Assembly (NCBI GenBank): GCA_002914845.1
Contig: JXTC01000008.1
Span: forward strand, 2,036,875-2,100,874
DNA length: 64,000 nucleotides
Direction of reading: 5' to 3'
Source of the DNA: Trema orientale
Taxonomy: Eukaryota > Streptophyta > Magnoliopsida > Rosales > Cannabaceae
Below are positions 11,640-23,850 of the stretch, piece after piece. Every line of letters begins with the position of its first letter. The first letter of the stretch is position 1. The notes beneath the pieces are model-generated. The model did not search any database. It saw only the letters and a list, made by a program, of their open reading frames with translations, and had not been told where the DNA came from. Made by a program: the position numbers and the translations under genes.

Positions 11640-12945
11640 AAAAAGTGGGCTCTCACATTACTATTTTAAAATTGGTAAATAGAGTCCGCATGATCACACC
11701 ATTAGACAGCTTTCACTCTAGTTTTTTATTTTTTTGTAAACTAAGAGAACGATTGCAATATCAACTCTGTTTCATTCGAATATATCGACGATATTCAAAC
11801 GAGAAGATTTCGCTCCAAAAAGCAGAATAAAGACATCAAACAAAAGGCTAGAATAATTCCTCTCTCTTAGTAAGAGCGCAACAATACTTTATATGTCAAT
11901 AAAGAATTATTGAAAGCAATGATATTTCTTTCGAAGACAAAACAAAATGGATGATACCATAATCACACTAGAAAAAGAAAAATGTCCTAAAGAGACTTTA
12001 ATATTGACAATTGACACCCATTACCTCAATTTAGTCCTTATAATAGAACCAACGTACTTTACAGCAAAATAAACACCCGGGGGGATTTCAATAACGCTGA
12101 ATTTCCGACATTGGCACACACTGGATGAAGAATCAACCGCTCCTCTGGCTATTTTACTTGGCGTTTGGTTGGGGGTAGTATATCCATAGGAATGGAATGT
12201 AATGTACTGATTTTTTCTTGTTTGGTTCGACTTTTGACTAATGTATTTTCTTTCTGATGAAATTACTATTCTCATAGATAAAGGAATTAGAGTTACACTT
12301 CTAAATAGATGGAAATGTCATTTATAAATTCTTGAGTCATTTTTTCTCTTCCATTTTTGCCCCTATTTTACACTGCCCCCTTATCACATTCTTTGTCATC
12401 ATCGACAAAGTTGCTCAACCAAGTTATTATAGCATCTACCCAGCCAAAAAAACAAGGTGCGACATCTAGATTAAAAATCCCAGTGTTCGTCTCCTCTTAT
12501 CGATCATCTAGATCGGCCTAGGTTTCTCTTTTCTTCTTCTATCGTTCCTGCTTGTGAGAGAGCATACATACTTGGGTTTCTCAATCGATCACTTCCCACA
12601 GTTCATGCTTAGGTTTCTCTTTGTTATTTTCCTTTTTAAATAATTGGCCTGAGAAATTTCAGTTGCCCTTGTTTGTGGATTGTGCTTGACATACTGACCG
12701 AAATAGAGGGAAAAAATTGACCTGCTACTACAAATAAGTATGACGTTCGAAAAATCAAATCTGAGCAAAAAATTATATTGGGTTTTTCTTTCTTGGCTCT
12801 AAAATGGAAATTTCTCTTGCTTCTGTTGATTTAATTGTTTCTCTATGCTGCTAATAAAATTGATGCACTTTTTCCCTTTTAAAAAAATTATCTCTAATTT
12901 ATGCACGTCCATATATATACATATATGTATATATATTTTTCGTCA
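11640..12945. repeat. Left arm of a large inverted repeat
   Basis: This stretch pairs as the reverse complement of about 16230-18395. Shared landmarks include GATTTCGCTCCAAAAAGCAG (11806) against CTGCTTTTTGGAGCGAAATC (about 18204), CTGGATGAAGAATCAACCGC (12121) against GCGGTTGATTCTTCCAGTGT (17340), and CTTGTTTGTGGATTG (12670) against CAATCCACAAACAAG (16721). Identity is high but not perfect. The arms are separated by about 3.3 kb, and the right arm is longer because of two later insertions. Confidence 0.85.
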
Positions 12946-13192
12946 TTATTATATCAAGATTAAGAGTATATTCGTAAAATTACAATCAATTCTATTGCTT
13001 TTTATTAATAATCAAACATAATATAATCTTTATTCAAAGGTTGATTTTAAAATTTCAACCAAACAAAATTATCATAGTTATTTTCCATTTCATTTTTATT
13101 CTTGTTACTATTATCATTATTTACAATGTCATTCCACCCAACCAAACCAAGCATCATTATTTACAATGTCATTCCACCCAACCAAACCAAAC
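12150..13192. mobile_element. PIF/Harbinger-like or related inverted-repeat element, about 1.04 kb
   Basis: The left end GGCGTTTGGTTGGGG and the right end CCCAACCAAACCAAACGTC are inverted repeats. A TTA trinucleotide flanks each end. The right end is duplicated in tandem: about 40 bp ending in CATTCCACCCAACCAAACCAA occurs twice between 13113 and 13192. A second version of the flanks without the insert is at about 13660-13700 (CTGGCTATTGTACTGAATCAGTAGG). No transposase is visible. The superfamily call is tentative. Confidence 0.5.
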
Positions 13193-13195
13193 GTC

Positions 13196-13910
13196 TTAAC
13201 AGTAGGTACTGTCCATCAAATGATTAAAAACGAATCCATAAATAAGAACAACAAGACAGACATCGTGGCCTTCATAACATTTGCCCAACTCTCTGGGAAA
13301 GGGGAAAAAAAAGGAAAATAATTAGTACACGAAAGAAATCTCATCAAATCAAAATTCCGAACTAACACATTCCCTTTTGCCAGTGGTGTTCCATATATAT
13401 CACTTATTTACCTACGCCCGTGTATCATTAATGGGGATGGCTACGGTAGGGGCGTTCCTACGTAGGGTCATGCCTTAATTATCGTTGGATGAGAATCTGT
13501 GGGGAATAACGGGAATCTGTAGAGAATCTATTTATATACAGATTCTCATCCAACGGTGAATAGATAGGACCCTATGTAGGGCGCCCCTACCGTAGACGCG
13601 CCCATCATTAATTATACTGCATGTCCATTCAGTACCATTTTCATTGTCATCAATCATAATGAAGGATCAACCGTTCATCTGGCTATTGTACTGAATCAGT
13701 AGGTACAGTCTGTCAAACGATTAAAAATGAGTCTATAAATAAGAACTACAAGACAAACATCGTGGCCTTCCCTTCATGACATCTGCTCAACTCTCCGTGA
13801 AAAAAAAAAAAGGAAAAATATTTAGTACAGAAAAGAAATCCCATTAAATTAGAATTCTGAATATATTAACACGTACATTCCCTTTTGCTAGTGGAGGTCC
13901 ATATCACTTC
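13196..13910. repeat. Direct repeat pair of about 210 bp
   Basis: 13196-13402 and 13700-13910 share CAGTAGGTAC, ATAAATAAGAAC, ACATCGTGGCCTTC, CAACTCTC and ACATTCCCTTTTGC in order, with moderate divergence. The space between the two copies holds the foldback element at 13433-13603. Confidence 0.75.
13433..13603. mobile_element. Foldback MITE, Mutator-type, copy 1 (171 bp)
   Basis: A 9-bp direct repeat ATCATTAAT flanks it exactly (13424-13432 and 13604-13612). The ends are long inverted repeats: CTACGGTAGGGGCG on the left, CGCCCCTACCGTAG on the right, continuing inward to CAGATTCTCATCCAACG-type stem sequence. The GC-rich ends stand out against the AT-rich background. The same family occurs at 54209-54337. 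Confidence 0.85.
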
Positions 13911-14775
13911 ACTATTTTATTTTGCTGTAGTGACACTAGCCGCCCCAAAGTAAATGATAGTAATGGAAATAGGGGTGGAATGGAAATCAATAATTTGGTT
14001 GGTTACTTTAAATTGTACTTTTGAATAAAGATTATTATATTTGATTATCAATAAAACGCAATTGAATTGATTGTACTTTTATGAATATCGCCTTAATCTT
14101 GATATAAATTTATTCAAAAGAAAAAAACATTATTATTTTTATGAATATGAAAAACGAATATAGATTATTATACGTTCAGAAAAACAAATTATTAGTTACA
14201 ATTTCTCTATGTCGTATAATATATATACATAGATTATGAAACCGTAAAAATATGTTATACAACATATATGATGATATATATATATGGGTGATATTTCAAT
14301 GTAGATTTTTAGTTTTACTCTATAGATGAGTACTCTAATTTGAGCTATTGGATTTTAATCTGATGGCTAGAATAATATTAGTAGATTTACTAAAAAAATT
14401 ATTATGATTAATACATATATAAATATAAAAAGTTATTTAAAACAAAAAAAATAGATAACCCTGGTCAATTTTTTTCTTTTTTTTTTTATAAGAAAATGAA
14501 ACTAGTAAAAAATACTTAATAATCCCAAATCACTCTCAACTATCTTATTTGTTAGAAAAAAATAAATAATAAAAGATGTACAAATTTTAAGATGATTCAC
14601 GCATAATTTTTTTTTAAACAAATTTTCTTTTAATGAAGTTGCTATATTCATAGTTTTTTTTATTAATTAAAGAAAACAACTTATTCATAATATGGAAATT
14701 ATGTTACTTTGGATTTTACTTTTCATACAATAAAAAGAAATTTTATGAAATATTGAAGATACAATAGTACGTATT

Positions 14776-15698
14776 GTCAGGACCGAAAATCTAAGGCCGT
14801 GACTTTTAGTAATTTTATGTGAAAGTAGTAATAAATAGTTATTTTTTTCTAAAATTCTAGAAAATTGAGTACTTAAAGTTTCAAATTTTATTCTTCACAA
14901 ATAAGTAAAATTCAAATTAGGGAAACTTCTCATTAATATAAATTTTTCAAGAAAATACTTCACTCAAAGTATAAAGGAATTTCAATTAATTTATTTAGAA
15001 ACTTTTTAATAAATCTTAAATTTCAATAAGAAATTTCAATCTTAAATTTTAGGTCCAATGTCCAAATAATTTATATAAAATTATTTGTATTTCTAAGTAC
15101 TCAATTTAATAGCAAAATCATTCTCATACATCCACTTAGTAAATACACAATTATTGGCTAAATAAATTTAACATAGAAAAGAAAAGATGTTATAGAATAG
15201 GAACCAACCAATGAAGAGGTAGGAAACAACATACACATACCAAACAATCTTATCAAGCCACCTTGACTATTAACCTAAAAATAAATTAACACCTAAAAGT
15301 AGGAGGAAGTAGGGTGGTGAGCATTCACATGCTCAATAGAAACTCAATTACCTTTTTAAATGGATGCAATTTTTACCAAACTTGCATAGTTAATACCTTT
15401 TCCAAAAATCCATTTATATACTAAGTTTATAAAATAATTGAAATCTTGAATAATCACATATTCAAAACCAAAACCAAAACCACAAAATTTGTACATATCA
15501 TAAATCATCTTATCTTATGAGCTCACATCTTCTCGTCACGAACCAGAGTAACTCGTACTATGTGTATAAAGTACTCTCTGCCTGATATCTACTCCAGAAA
15601 ACTAGAGGGACACCCATATGTCTATTCCTACCAAACTGGAGGAGCAACTGAATGCCTATGCCTAGGTAATCAGAAGATCCTGCACGGGTTTACGGGCT
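14776..15698. mobile_element. Repeat B: truncated relative of repeats A and C
   Basis: It starts TGTCAGGACCGAAAATCTAA followed by CCGTGACTTTTAGTAATTTT, the same left terminus as repeat C. Collinear similarity continues to CACGGGTTTACGGGCTC at about 15698 and then stops, so about the last 1.7 kb of the element is missing. No coding sequence is recognised. Confidence 0.65.
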
Positions 15699-16229
15699 CG
15701 CTTGACATCATCTCTTGTTCACGCTTCTGCCTTCGATCTCTCTATCTCTAATCTTCTACAGATTAGCCATGGACTCAGGTATATTCAACAAACCCTAACT
15801 TGTCAATCTAGTATGAATAATTTAGGATTTCTATTTAGTTTATTTGCAATCCTAATATCATTCAACGCGTTTGTCCCCAGAAATACTCACCACTACTACG
15901 ATTAATAGAACACTAAATTTCAGGCCGCAATATATATCCAACTACTTATGTTAAATAAGGTTATAATATCCTATCAACCCTGCTCGGATTAACTATTGTA
16001 TTTAGTATTTTTTTTCAAATATGTACTGCAATTGAATTGTTATTTTAAATTAAAGTTAATTAAAGAAATTAAATTTTAAATTTAATTTTTAAAAAGGAAA
16101 GAAATGAAAAAAAATGAATTGGAAACTAATATATTGAATAAGATGATTTATTATTGTAGGTTTATTTCCAAATTAGTCAAACTTATCAATCATGGAGCAA
16201 AAATAAAAATATCTATTGAAAACTCACTC
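15699..16229. other. Non-coding stretch
   Basis: Nothing recognised. A short TA/TG microsatellite follows at 16235-16268. Confidence 0.4.
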
Positions 16230-16326
16230 TATATTATATATATATATGTGTGTGTGTGTGTGTATGTATGGATGTGCAAAAATTAGATACAATCAGAAGA
16301 GAAAAACGAAAATGGATCAATTTTTT

Positions 16327-16510
16327 GACGAAATGGGTTAGCTAAAGTGGTAAGAGCACCTATTACCTAGGACAAGTCATACTGGGGGTAGGCGTGAAAG
16401 TTTATTATCCCTAATGGGGTGGAGTAGAGATTGGGTAGTAGTAAGTATTTTCCTTTAATTTGTAATAAGTGGATGTCATTAATTAAGCCCACTTTAAAAA
16501 AAAAAAAATC
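16327..16510 (+). mobile_element. tRNA-derived SINE, copy 1
   Basis: The head reads GGTTAGCTAAAGTGGTAAGAGC, a tRNA-like A box. A B-box-like region (AAGTCATACTGG) lies about 30 bp further in. The tail ends in poly(A). The target repeat ATCAATTTTTT is present on both sides (16316-16326 and 16511-16521). The element interrupts the right arm of the inverted repeat, so it arrived after that duplication. Confidence 0.82.
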
Positions 16511-17469
16511 ATCAATTTTTTTAAAGGAAAAAAATGCATTAATTTTATTAGCGGCATAGAGAAACAATTAAATCAATAAAAGTAAGAGAAATTTCCATTT
16601 CATAGCCAAGAAAGAAAGACCCAATATAATTTTTTGCTCAGATATGATTTTTCGAACTTCATACTTATTTGTAGTAGTAAATCAATTTTTTTTTCTCCAT
16701 TTCGGTCAACATGTCAAGTCCAATCCACAAACAAGGGCAACTTAAATTTCTCAGGCTAATTATTTAAAAAGGAAAATAACAAAGAGAAACCCAAGCATGA
16801 ATGATGGGAAGTGATCGATTGAGAAACCCAGGTATGTATGCTCTCTCACAAGCAGGAAAGATTGGAGGAGAAGAAAAGAGAAACTTAGGCCAATCTAGAT
16901 AATCGATAAGAGGAGACGGACGCTGGGATTTCCAATCTACATGAACGATGGAATGAGATGAGATAAAGAACGGGCTTTCGAATCTAGATGTTGCACCTTG
17001 TTTTTTCTTTCTTTTTTTTTTTTGGCTGGGTAGATGCTATAACTTGATTGAGCAACTTTGTCGATGATGACAAAGAATGTGGTAAGGGGGCAGTGTAAAA
17101 TAGAGGCAAAAATGGAAGAGAAAAGAGGCAAAAATGGAAGAGAAAAGATGAATCAGGAATTTATAAATGACCTTTCCACCTATTTAGAAGTGTAATTCTA
17201 ATTTCTTTATCTATGAGAATAGTAATTCTATCAGAAAGGTAGTCAAAAATTGAACCAAACAAGAGAAAATCAATACATATTATTCCATTCCTATGGACAT
17301 ATTACCCACAACTAAACGCCGAGTACAATAGCCAGAGGAGCGGTTGATTCTTCCAGTGTGTGCTAATGTCGGAAATTCAGCATTATTCCTCCCCCCTCCA
17401 CCAGCGCGCACGCGCGTTTATTTTGCTGTAAAGTACTTTGGTTCTATTACAAGGACTAAATTAAGATAA

Positions 17470-17998
17470 GGGTTTTTAGCATGTTTAGTCCCTATGTTAT
17501 TCGAAGATTGGCAAAATGGCCTTTAAGTTAATTTTTTTGACAATTAAGTTCTTAAGTTTTAAAAACTTTGACAATTAAGTCCTTTTTGTTTGTTGATGTT
17601 AAAATTTTTATGAAGTTGGGCATGTTTAAGAGAAATACATTGGTATTTCACTAACATTAATTAGCTTGGAAGGGATTAAAAAGAAATTTTAAGAGAAATT
17701 TTAAATTTTTAAGAATTTCTATTTTTAAAATTTTTTATATTATGTTATTAAATATTATTAATTTTTAGTTATTTTTCTTCTAATTCCAACTAATGTCAGT
17801 AAAACTTGATTTTGACATTCAAAAACCTTGCATGTGACTTAAAAATGCTTAATTCTATCTAATATTTTAACAATTACTTACGAAAAGGACTTAATTACAA
17901 AAATTTTTAAAACTCAAGGACTTAATGGCCAAAAATAATAACTCAGGGACCATTTTGTTAATCACAAAAAATATAAAGACCAATCATGCCAAAAACCC
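17470..17998. mobile_element. Mutator-type MITE (529 bp) with 9-bp target duplication
   Basis: Terminal inverted repeats are GGGTTTTTAGCATGTTTAGTC on the left and, reverse-complemented, GGGTTTTTGGCATGATTGGTC on the right. The flanks are TTAAGATAA at 17461-17469 and 17999-18007. The opposite arm (about 12025-12035) has the uninterrupted site CTAAATTGAGGTAATGGG when reverse-complemented. No open frame is seen inside. Confidence 0.9.
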
Positions 17999-18395
17999 TT
18001 AAGATAACGGGTTTTAATTGACAATGTTAACGTCTCTTTAGGACATTTTTCTTTTTTAAATATGATTATGGTATCATCCATTTTGTTTTGTCTTCGAAGG
18101 AAATATCTTTGCTTTCAATAATTTTTTATTGACATACAAAGTATTGTTGCGCTCTTACTAAGCGATAAGGAACTATTCTAGCCTTTTGTTTGATGTCTTT
18201 ATTCTGCTTTTTGGAGCGAAATCTTCTCGTTTGAATATCGTGGATATATTCGAATGAAAAAGAGTTGATATTTCAATTTCTCTTAGTTTATGAAAAATAA
18301 AAAACTAGTATGAAAACTGTCTAATAGTGTGATCATGTGGAGTCTATTTATCAATTTTAAAATAGTAACGTGAGAGCTCACTTTTTTTAAGATAG

Positions 18396-18990
18396 CAATG
18401 TGAGAGTCCACATAGTGTGAAATCAAAGGCAGAACTTCTATTTCACATGGTTTGTCTAAAATTTTTCCTTATTTGTTTTCCTTAATTCATAAACTACAAG
18501 AAGCTTACAAGAAAGTAATAAGTATTTAGATTTTTAATGACCTTTGAGTCACCTTTGTTGCACATTGATTAGCGCCGCTCATTCCTACTCCCTTAAGGTT
18601 TTTGCCAGTTATTGACTAGTACTAAACATCCAAATAAAGTTTTTTTATTTCTGTTCGTATCATATTAATAAGTAATGACTCAGTTTTATTTTTTTTTTTA
18701 ATAATTTGTAGTTATATTACACACTTTTAATTGAAATATGATTTCTTAAGGTGGGTTTTACTTTAGGACAGAAATTACGGTTTGATTTTCAACTTGATTA
18801 TATGAAAATTATCAACTTTTTTTTTCAAAATATGCATATGTTATTCCATTAATGATTTTATTTTTAACATATAAAGATAAAACGAATTTTCTTTTTAAGA
18901 ATGAGCACATTATGTGTAACATATATGAAAAGCAGAATACTAGTGTTGTTAGAAAATCATTTTGTTTTATCAAAAAAAAAAAAAAAAGAA
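18396..18990. other. Non-coding stretch upstream of MATE2
   Basis: AT-rich; no gene or element recognised. Reading frames at 18812-19055 are low complexity. Confidence 0.4.
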
Positions 18991-19441
18991 AGAAAATCAT
19001 TTTGTTGGCGGGGTTTTACGTGTTGAAGTCATTCGCATCTCCAATATTATTATAGTTCGTTTCCTTGGTTAAAAGGACAACTGATTTTGACCATCATTAA
19101 CAAAATGACTCAGCTTCGCACCTTATCTGATGATGGAATTAACTTACATCCATTATAGAACCCAAACAAGTTTACGAATTACGTACAGTACCAGCACTAA
19201 CAGAAAGCTGAGAGAAATTCTGTCAAAAGAGAAAGTTGATATATATGAACAAACTTTTGTTCTACTTTCCTTTTCAAGCAAAAACTAGAGAAAGATGCTA
19301 CTTTGTTAGAAAATCATTTTGTGGGCGGGGTCTAACGTGGTGAAGTCATTCACATCTCCAATATTATTATAGAGGGGGTGTAATGTGAAGCTAGCCGTGC
19401 CACAGAGATCCAATTAATTAGAAACAAATAAGTGAGTATCT
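18991..19441 (+). promoter_or_regulatory. MATE2 promoter region with an internally duplicated module
   Basis: A module of about 65 bp (AGAAAATCATTTTGT, GGCGGGGT, ACGTG, GAAGTCATTC, CATCTCCAATATTATTATAG) occurs at 18991-19055 and again at 19310-19373. The second copy ends in CCAATATTATTATAG, a plausible CAAT/TATA core about 70-80 bp before the ATG. A single matching module stands at about 35080-35145 upstream of MATE3, where the core reads TTATAAAG. The sequence between the two modules also matches the MATE3 upstream region. Confidence 0.6.
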
Positions 19442-22256
19442 ATGGAAAACAATGTCTCGGAAAACAAGATAGAGGAGGATCAGAGTCAGAGAGATGGATC
19501 AAGAAGATTTGGTGGGTTATTGGTTAAAGAAGTGAAACTAATAGGTTATATAGCAGGACCGATGATAATTGTGAATTTGTCACATTACTTCTTGCAAATC
19601 ATTTCGATCATGATGATTGGTCATCTTGGTAAGCTTTATCTCTCTAGCACCGCCATTGCAATCTCCTTTGGTATTGTCACTGGCTTCAGTTTCCTTGTAA
19701 GTTTCTTTCCCTCTCCTATCATTATTGTTATTATATATTATTATTGGGTACTACCTAATTCTGCGAACATTTTAATAAAGTTACTTAATACTTAAAGGGT
19801 AATCTTCATGAATATTCCTGTTTTTCAACTGATCTTATTGTTCTTCTGACTCGGACAGAAAATATATTATTCCAGATGATATGTACAAATAACAGTAGTG
19901 GATTAAGACAATCAACGTAATTCAAAATTTGAAGTGTAACAGTAACTACGTTCTGTAACTGGTTAAAATGTTGTCTCATCATATACATGTATATCCAACA
20001 TTATTAGGTTACATAAGGATTTTTGACGAATTCAAGTTAAAAAAGAATAGGTGATCTTTATGCTCTCTATTATTTATATGGTTGAAAAAAAAAAAAGAAA
20101 AAGAAAAACGAAAATCAGACTGGGTGATATGTTTTCAGTAACTTACTTGAGTTGTGACTTTCATGGAATGCATACAGTTTGGAATGGCTGGTGCTTTGGA
20201 AACTCTCTCTGGACAAGCATATGGAGCCCAACAGTATCGGAAACTTGGAATTCAAACTAACACTGCTATTTCCTCTCTAATCTTAGTTTGTCTCCCTCTC
20301 TCTTTACTATGGGCCTACATGGGAAAATTTCTTATACTCGTGGGCCAAGATCCTGTAATTTCAAGAGAAGCTGGTAAATTCATGTTGTGGTTCATCCCTG
20401 CACTCTTTGCTTATGCGGCTCTTCAACCACTTGTTCGGTATTTTCAAACACAAAGCTTGACCATTCCCTTGGTAGTGAGCTCGTGTGTTTCTATTTGTTG
20501 CCATGTACCTCTTTGTTGGGTTCTAGTATTCAAGTCCGGACTAGAAAATCTTGGAGGGGCATTAGCTATTGGCATTTCCTATTGGTTGAACGTGATTTTA
20601 CTCGTTTTGTATATGATATGTTCCCCTACTTGTGAAAGTACCCGTGCCCCAATTTCTACCGATCTCTTTCAAGGAATTGGAGAGTTCTTACGCTTTGCTA
20701 TTCCTTCTGCAATGATGATGTGGTAAATCTTACTCCTTTTTATACGAAGATTTCATCGTGTTTCCTTTCTAGAAAATACATCGAGTTATGAGCTGCTTAA
20801 TTTCCGTACCATATATTCCAGCTTTCAGTGGTGGTCTTCCCAGCTGCTTACGTTGCTTTCTGGCTTTTTACCAAATCCACAGCTCGAGACTTCAATGTTT
20901 TCTTTATGGTATTTCCTCTATCACCACTGTTCAGTAGGCATACACAGTTTGGACTTCAAAGCTAAATGTAATCATGGAATTTATTTGATACTCAAAATGA
21001 CTGAAGCTTTTGCTTTTCTCAATATAGTTTGGCCACCATCTCAACACTATATTCAATATCAGAAGGTCTTGGTGCAGCGGGAAGGTTTGCTCTAAAGACT
21101 CATAATTAAGCATATATATATAAAGTTTAGCATAAGACTGCCACATAAGCAAAATATTTTTAATCTCATTCATACCTTTGAATAAGAAATCTTCAATTAC
21201 TTACTAGTAAGGATTTCCCCCGNTTTTTTTTTTTTTTGGCGGGGGGTGTGGTGGGTATGCTTATAATATTAGCACTAGAGTTTCAAATGAATTAGGAGCC
21301 AGTAACCCACGAGCAGCTCGTCGAGCTTGTGGTGCTGTCATGATTCTTACAGTCTGTGAGGCAGTTATCTCAAGCTCGGTTATCTTAGCTTGCCGAAGGG
21401 CTTTTGGTCATATCTTTAGCAATGAGAAGGAAGTTGTGGATTATGCAGCCAAGATAGCTCCTCTGGTTTCTCTATCTGTTATCTGCCGTAGTTTCAGTGC
21501 CGTCCTCTCAGGTCTTCTTTTTTTTTTTTTTTTTTTCTTTTACCATCTTCTTGTGGATGCATTTTTAAAAACGGAGTTATTTGTAGCTAGTCTGACCAAT
21601 GAGTTCTATTCCCCTCTGAAATCAGGCATTGCTAGAGGATGTGGGTTGCAGAAATTGGGTGCTTTTGTCAACCTTGGCTCTTACTATTTTTTGGGAATTC
21701 CAATTGCTGCAATTTTGGCTTTCCGGTTTGACTTGAGAGGAAAGGGTCTTTGGATTGGATTTGTAGCTGGTGCATTTTCACAAGCATTTCTCTTTTCCAT
21801 GATAACACTACGTATCAACTGGGACAAAAAGGTAAACTCTCCACCTTTGATTCTAGTCAGTATGGGTTTCCAATGCTTTTCAGCTTCTTGATAATGCAGA
21901 AACAGCTAGAAAGAATTACTTTGGGATCTTGAAAAATGGAAACGTGTCCTAGATGTTTCATTACTGGGATAAATTTTTTTCCCAAGCAAATCATAGATGA
22001 TATCAATTTAGCTAGCCGAAATATTCTGTGGATATTCAAATTTTGTAGTGATTCCAATAGTTAGGCCTCAAAGCTCAGGGTTGTTATATTTAATAATATT
22101 AACTCTACAACCTCCCTAAAATTTGCAAAGTTTCTGAAAATGCGTTCATTATTTCTTTTCGTCTTAATTTTGCAGGCGAGGCTTGCAAGGGGGAGGATAT
22201 TTAACGAAAGGTCTCAAGGAGATATTGGATTGAGTGAGCAAAGTACTCTTACCTAA
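19442..22256 (+). CDS. MATE efflux transporter, copy 2 (complete)
   Basis: DETOXIFICATION-type MATE antiporter, 489 aa, the usual length for the plant family. Exons are 19442-19696, 20178-20722, 20822-20908, 21028-21084, 21273-21511, 21626-21831 and 22176-22256. All junctions are GT-AG and the frame is continuous. Residues 1-35 are a polar, acidic N-terminus (MENNVSENKIEEDQS); KLIGYIAGPMIIVNLSHYFL starts helix 1. Exon 2 opens with FGMAGALETLSGQAYGAQQY, the conserved family segment after helix 2, and continues into GQDPVISREAGKFMLWFIPA. Exons 3-5 give the second MatE repeat with WWSS, EGLGAAG and STRVSNELGA. The start ATG is the first in frame after the shared promoter module and aligns with that of MATE3. 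The likely role is proton-driven export or vacuolar loading of toxic or secondary compounds. No defect is visible; one N lies in intron 4 at about 21223. Confidence 0.93.
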
Positions 22257-23300
22257 GCTCAGTTTATGAATTGCAGTTGAAATAATGTTGATTTTCAACC
22301 ACGAAAAGATTAGCAGCCTTTGGCAAATCTTTTTGACACCAATACCATTTAATATTACACTAGGATATGCTAGATATCCTACCTAGTTTATTAAAATTTT
22401 AATACACATATGTGGTAAGTGAGTTGTCACCATTCAATTAATAAATAGTTTAAAATTCATTTATATTAAATTTTAATATACTAATTAAATGGTGACAATT
22501 CACTTGTCATATATGTTAGTACAAAAATTTTGGTAAACTAGTTAGGATACCTAGCATTAACCATCAAAAAAGAAATATCAGTATAATGCAATTCATACTA
22601 TGTGCATAATATTATTTGAAAATTTTATGAACTACTTAATATACATTAATGTGAATATGATGTATATATTCAAAATGATAAAATTACAAGTTATTTTACA
22701 ATTTCATATAAAATTTGGCACTTTATTTATGGGTTCCCAATCTAGTAGGTATTTTTTTTATCTATCCATAGGTATTTTTTTTTTAGCTATTGGATTATGT
22801 TGTAACGGTACCATAATTTGAATATTTGAAAAAAATAATATTAATAAGTATTATTATTTAATACTTTTTTCTCTCCTCTTTTTACCATGAAAAGACGTAC
22901 ATAAACAATTTTAATTGGCTAAAATAATACCTATAAATAGGTAAAAAAAATACCTACTAGATTGGTGTTCTTTTTTATGCATGTGATGAACTTTAGTAAG
23001 ACTGGTTCATCTTCATCATAATAAGTTTCTTGATGTATTTTGAATTTATTTACTAAGATTATAAATAAAATTCAATTGATTGTAATCAACTATCAAAAGA
23101 ATTCAATATCATAGGCATTCATTAGTTCTGATCTTAGTCCGAAGTTAATTGTAATTATGTATGTGTATTTATAGTATATTTAAATAGTAAATGATTGAGA
23201 TCAATTAAGGGTTAAGAGTCAAATATTGTATATAGTTTTGCAAAATATCTATTATATATACATTCATAAGTTAACAATACTGACTTTGGTGAAATACTAT
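22257..23300. repeat. MATE2 3' flank, part of the tandem duplication unit
   Basis: Sequence after the stop (AAGCTCAGTTT, TTGATTTTCAACCAC, AAAGATTAGCAGCCTTTGGCA) is shared with the flanks of MATE1 and MATE3. Similarity to the MATE3 flank (38220-39255) resumes at about 22980-23300 (TAAGACTGGTTCATCTT, GTTGATGTATTTTGAAT-like, ATATCATAGGCATT). The duplicated unit therefore runs at least 1 kb past the gene. Confidence 0.75.
22731..22970. mobile_element. TA-associated MITE family, copy 1 (degenerate)
   Basis: The ends GGGTTCCCAATCTAGTAGGT and ACCTACTAGATTGGTGTTC are inverted repeats. Inner pairs ATCTATCCATAGGTAT and ATACCTATAAATAGGTA match the family. It is about 240 bp. It sits at a different place in the MATE2 3' flank from the copy at 38574 in the MATE3 flank, so the two are independent insertions. 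Confidence 0.75.
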
Positions 23301-23826
23301 CTCTCAATGGATTTTAATAATTAATTATTTCTTTTTATGTCTAAGTGTGTCAACACTAATTGGTCATTTACAGTTTGTTTTGAGATGTGACAATTATTTT
23401 ATAATTGGTCATTTATAGTCCGTAATCCCTAATTAACAGCCTGTTTTGCAATGTGACAATTTTTTTATAATTGGTCATTAACTAAAATATTAAGTCACAA
23501 ATAATGTGATAATTACAATATGGGGAATGAAAAAAATGTGACGATGTCAAAATTACAATGGACAAAGGAGGACGTTCACATTTCAAGACAAGTATCAATT
23601 TTTTGGAAATTTGTCAAGTTCATGCCACATCATTAAAGAGATTGTGCTACATCATCTTGATACCATGTATCACAATACAATTAGGTCACTCGTTATACTA
23701 CTATTAGACCATCATGGTATATATAGGTATCATAATTTCCCATCTTATCCTTTTAGGAGAGGACATATTATGTGGCATGTGTCAATTTCTTCAGAGTGCT
23801 TAATCCCATTGTCATCTTTCCTACCG
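23301..23826. other. Non-coding stretch
   Basis: AT-rich. An ATTGGTCATTTA(C/T)AG motif recurs two or three times at 23361-23480. No gene recognised. Confidence 0.4.
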
Positions 23827-23850
23827 CTTGTACTTTCTATATATATATAT

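Larger units (their letters stand above)
16230..18395. repeat. Right arm of the large inverted repeat
   Basis: This is the reverse complement of about 11640-12945. It contains two insertions that the left arm lacks: the SINE at 16327-16510 and the Mutator-type element at 17470-17998. Confidence 0.85.

Noticed and set aside
16333-16400. tRNA gene call (also at 24032 and 45528 on the minus strand)
   Set aside because: Only A- and B-box-like motifs match; no acceptor or anticodon stem can be formed, and the sequence is part of a dispersed SINE with target repeats.
21223-21223. Possible break in MATE2 at an N
   Set aside because: The undetermined base lies in the T-rich part of intron 4 and does not affect the coding frame.
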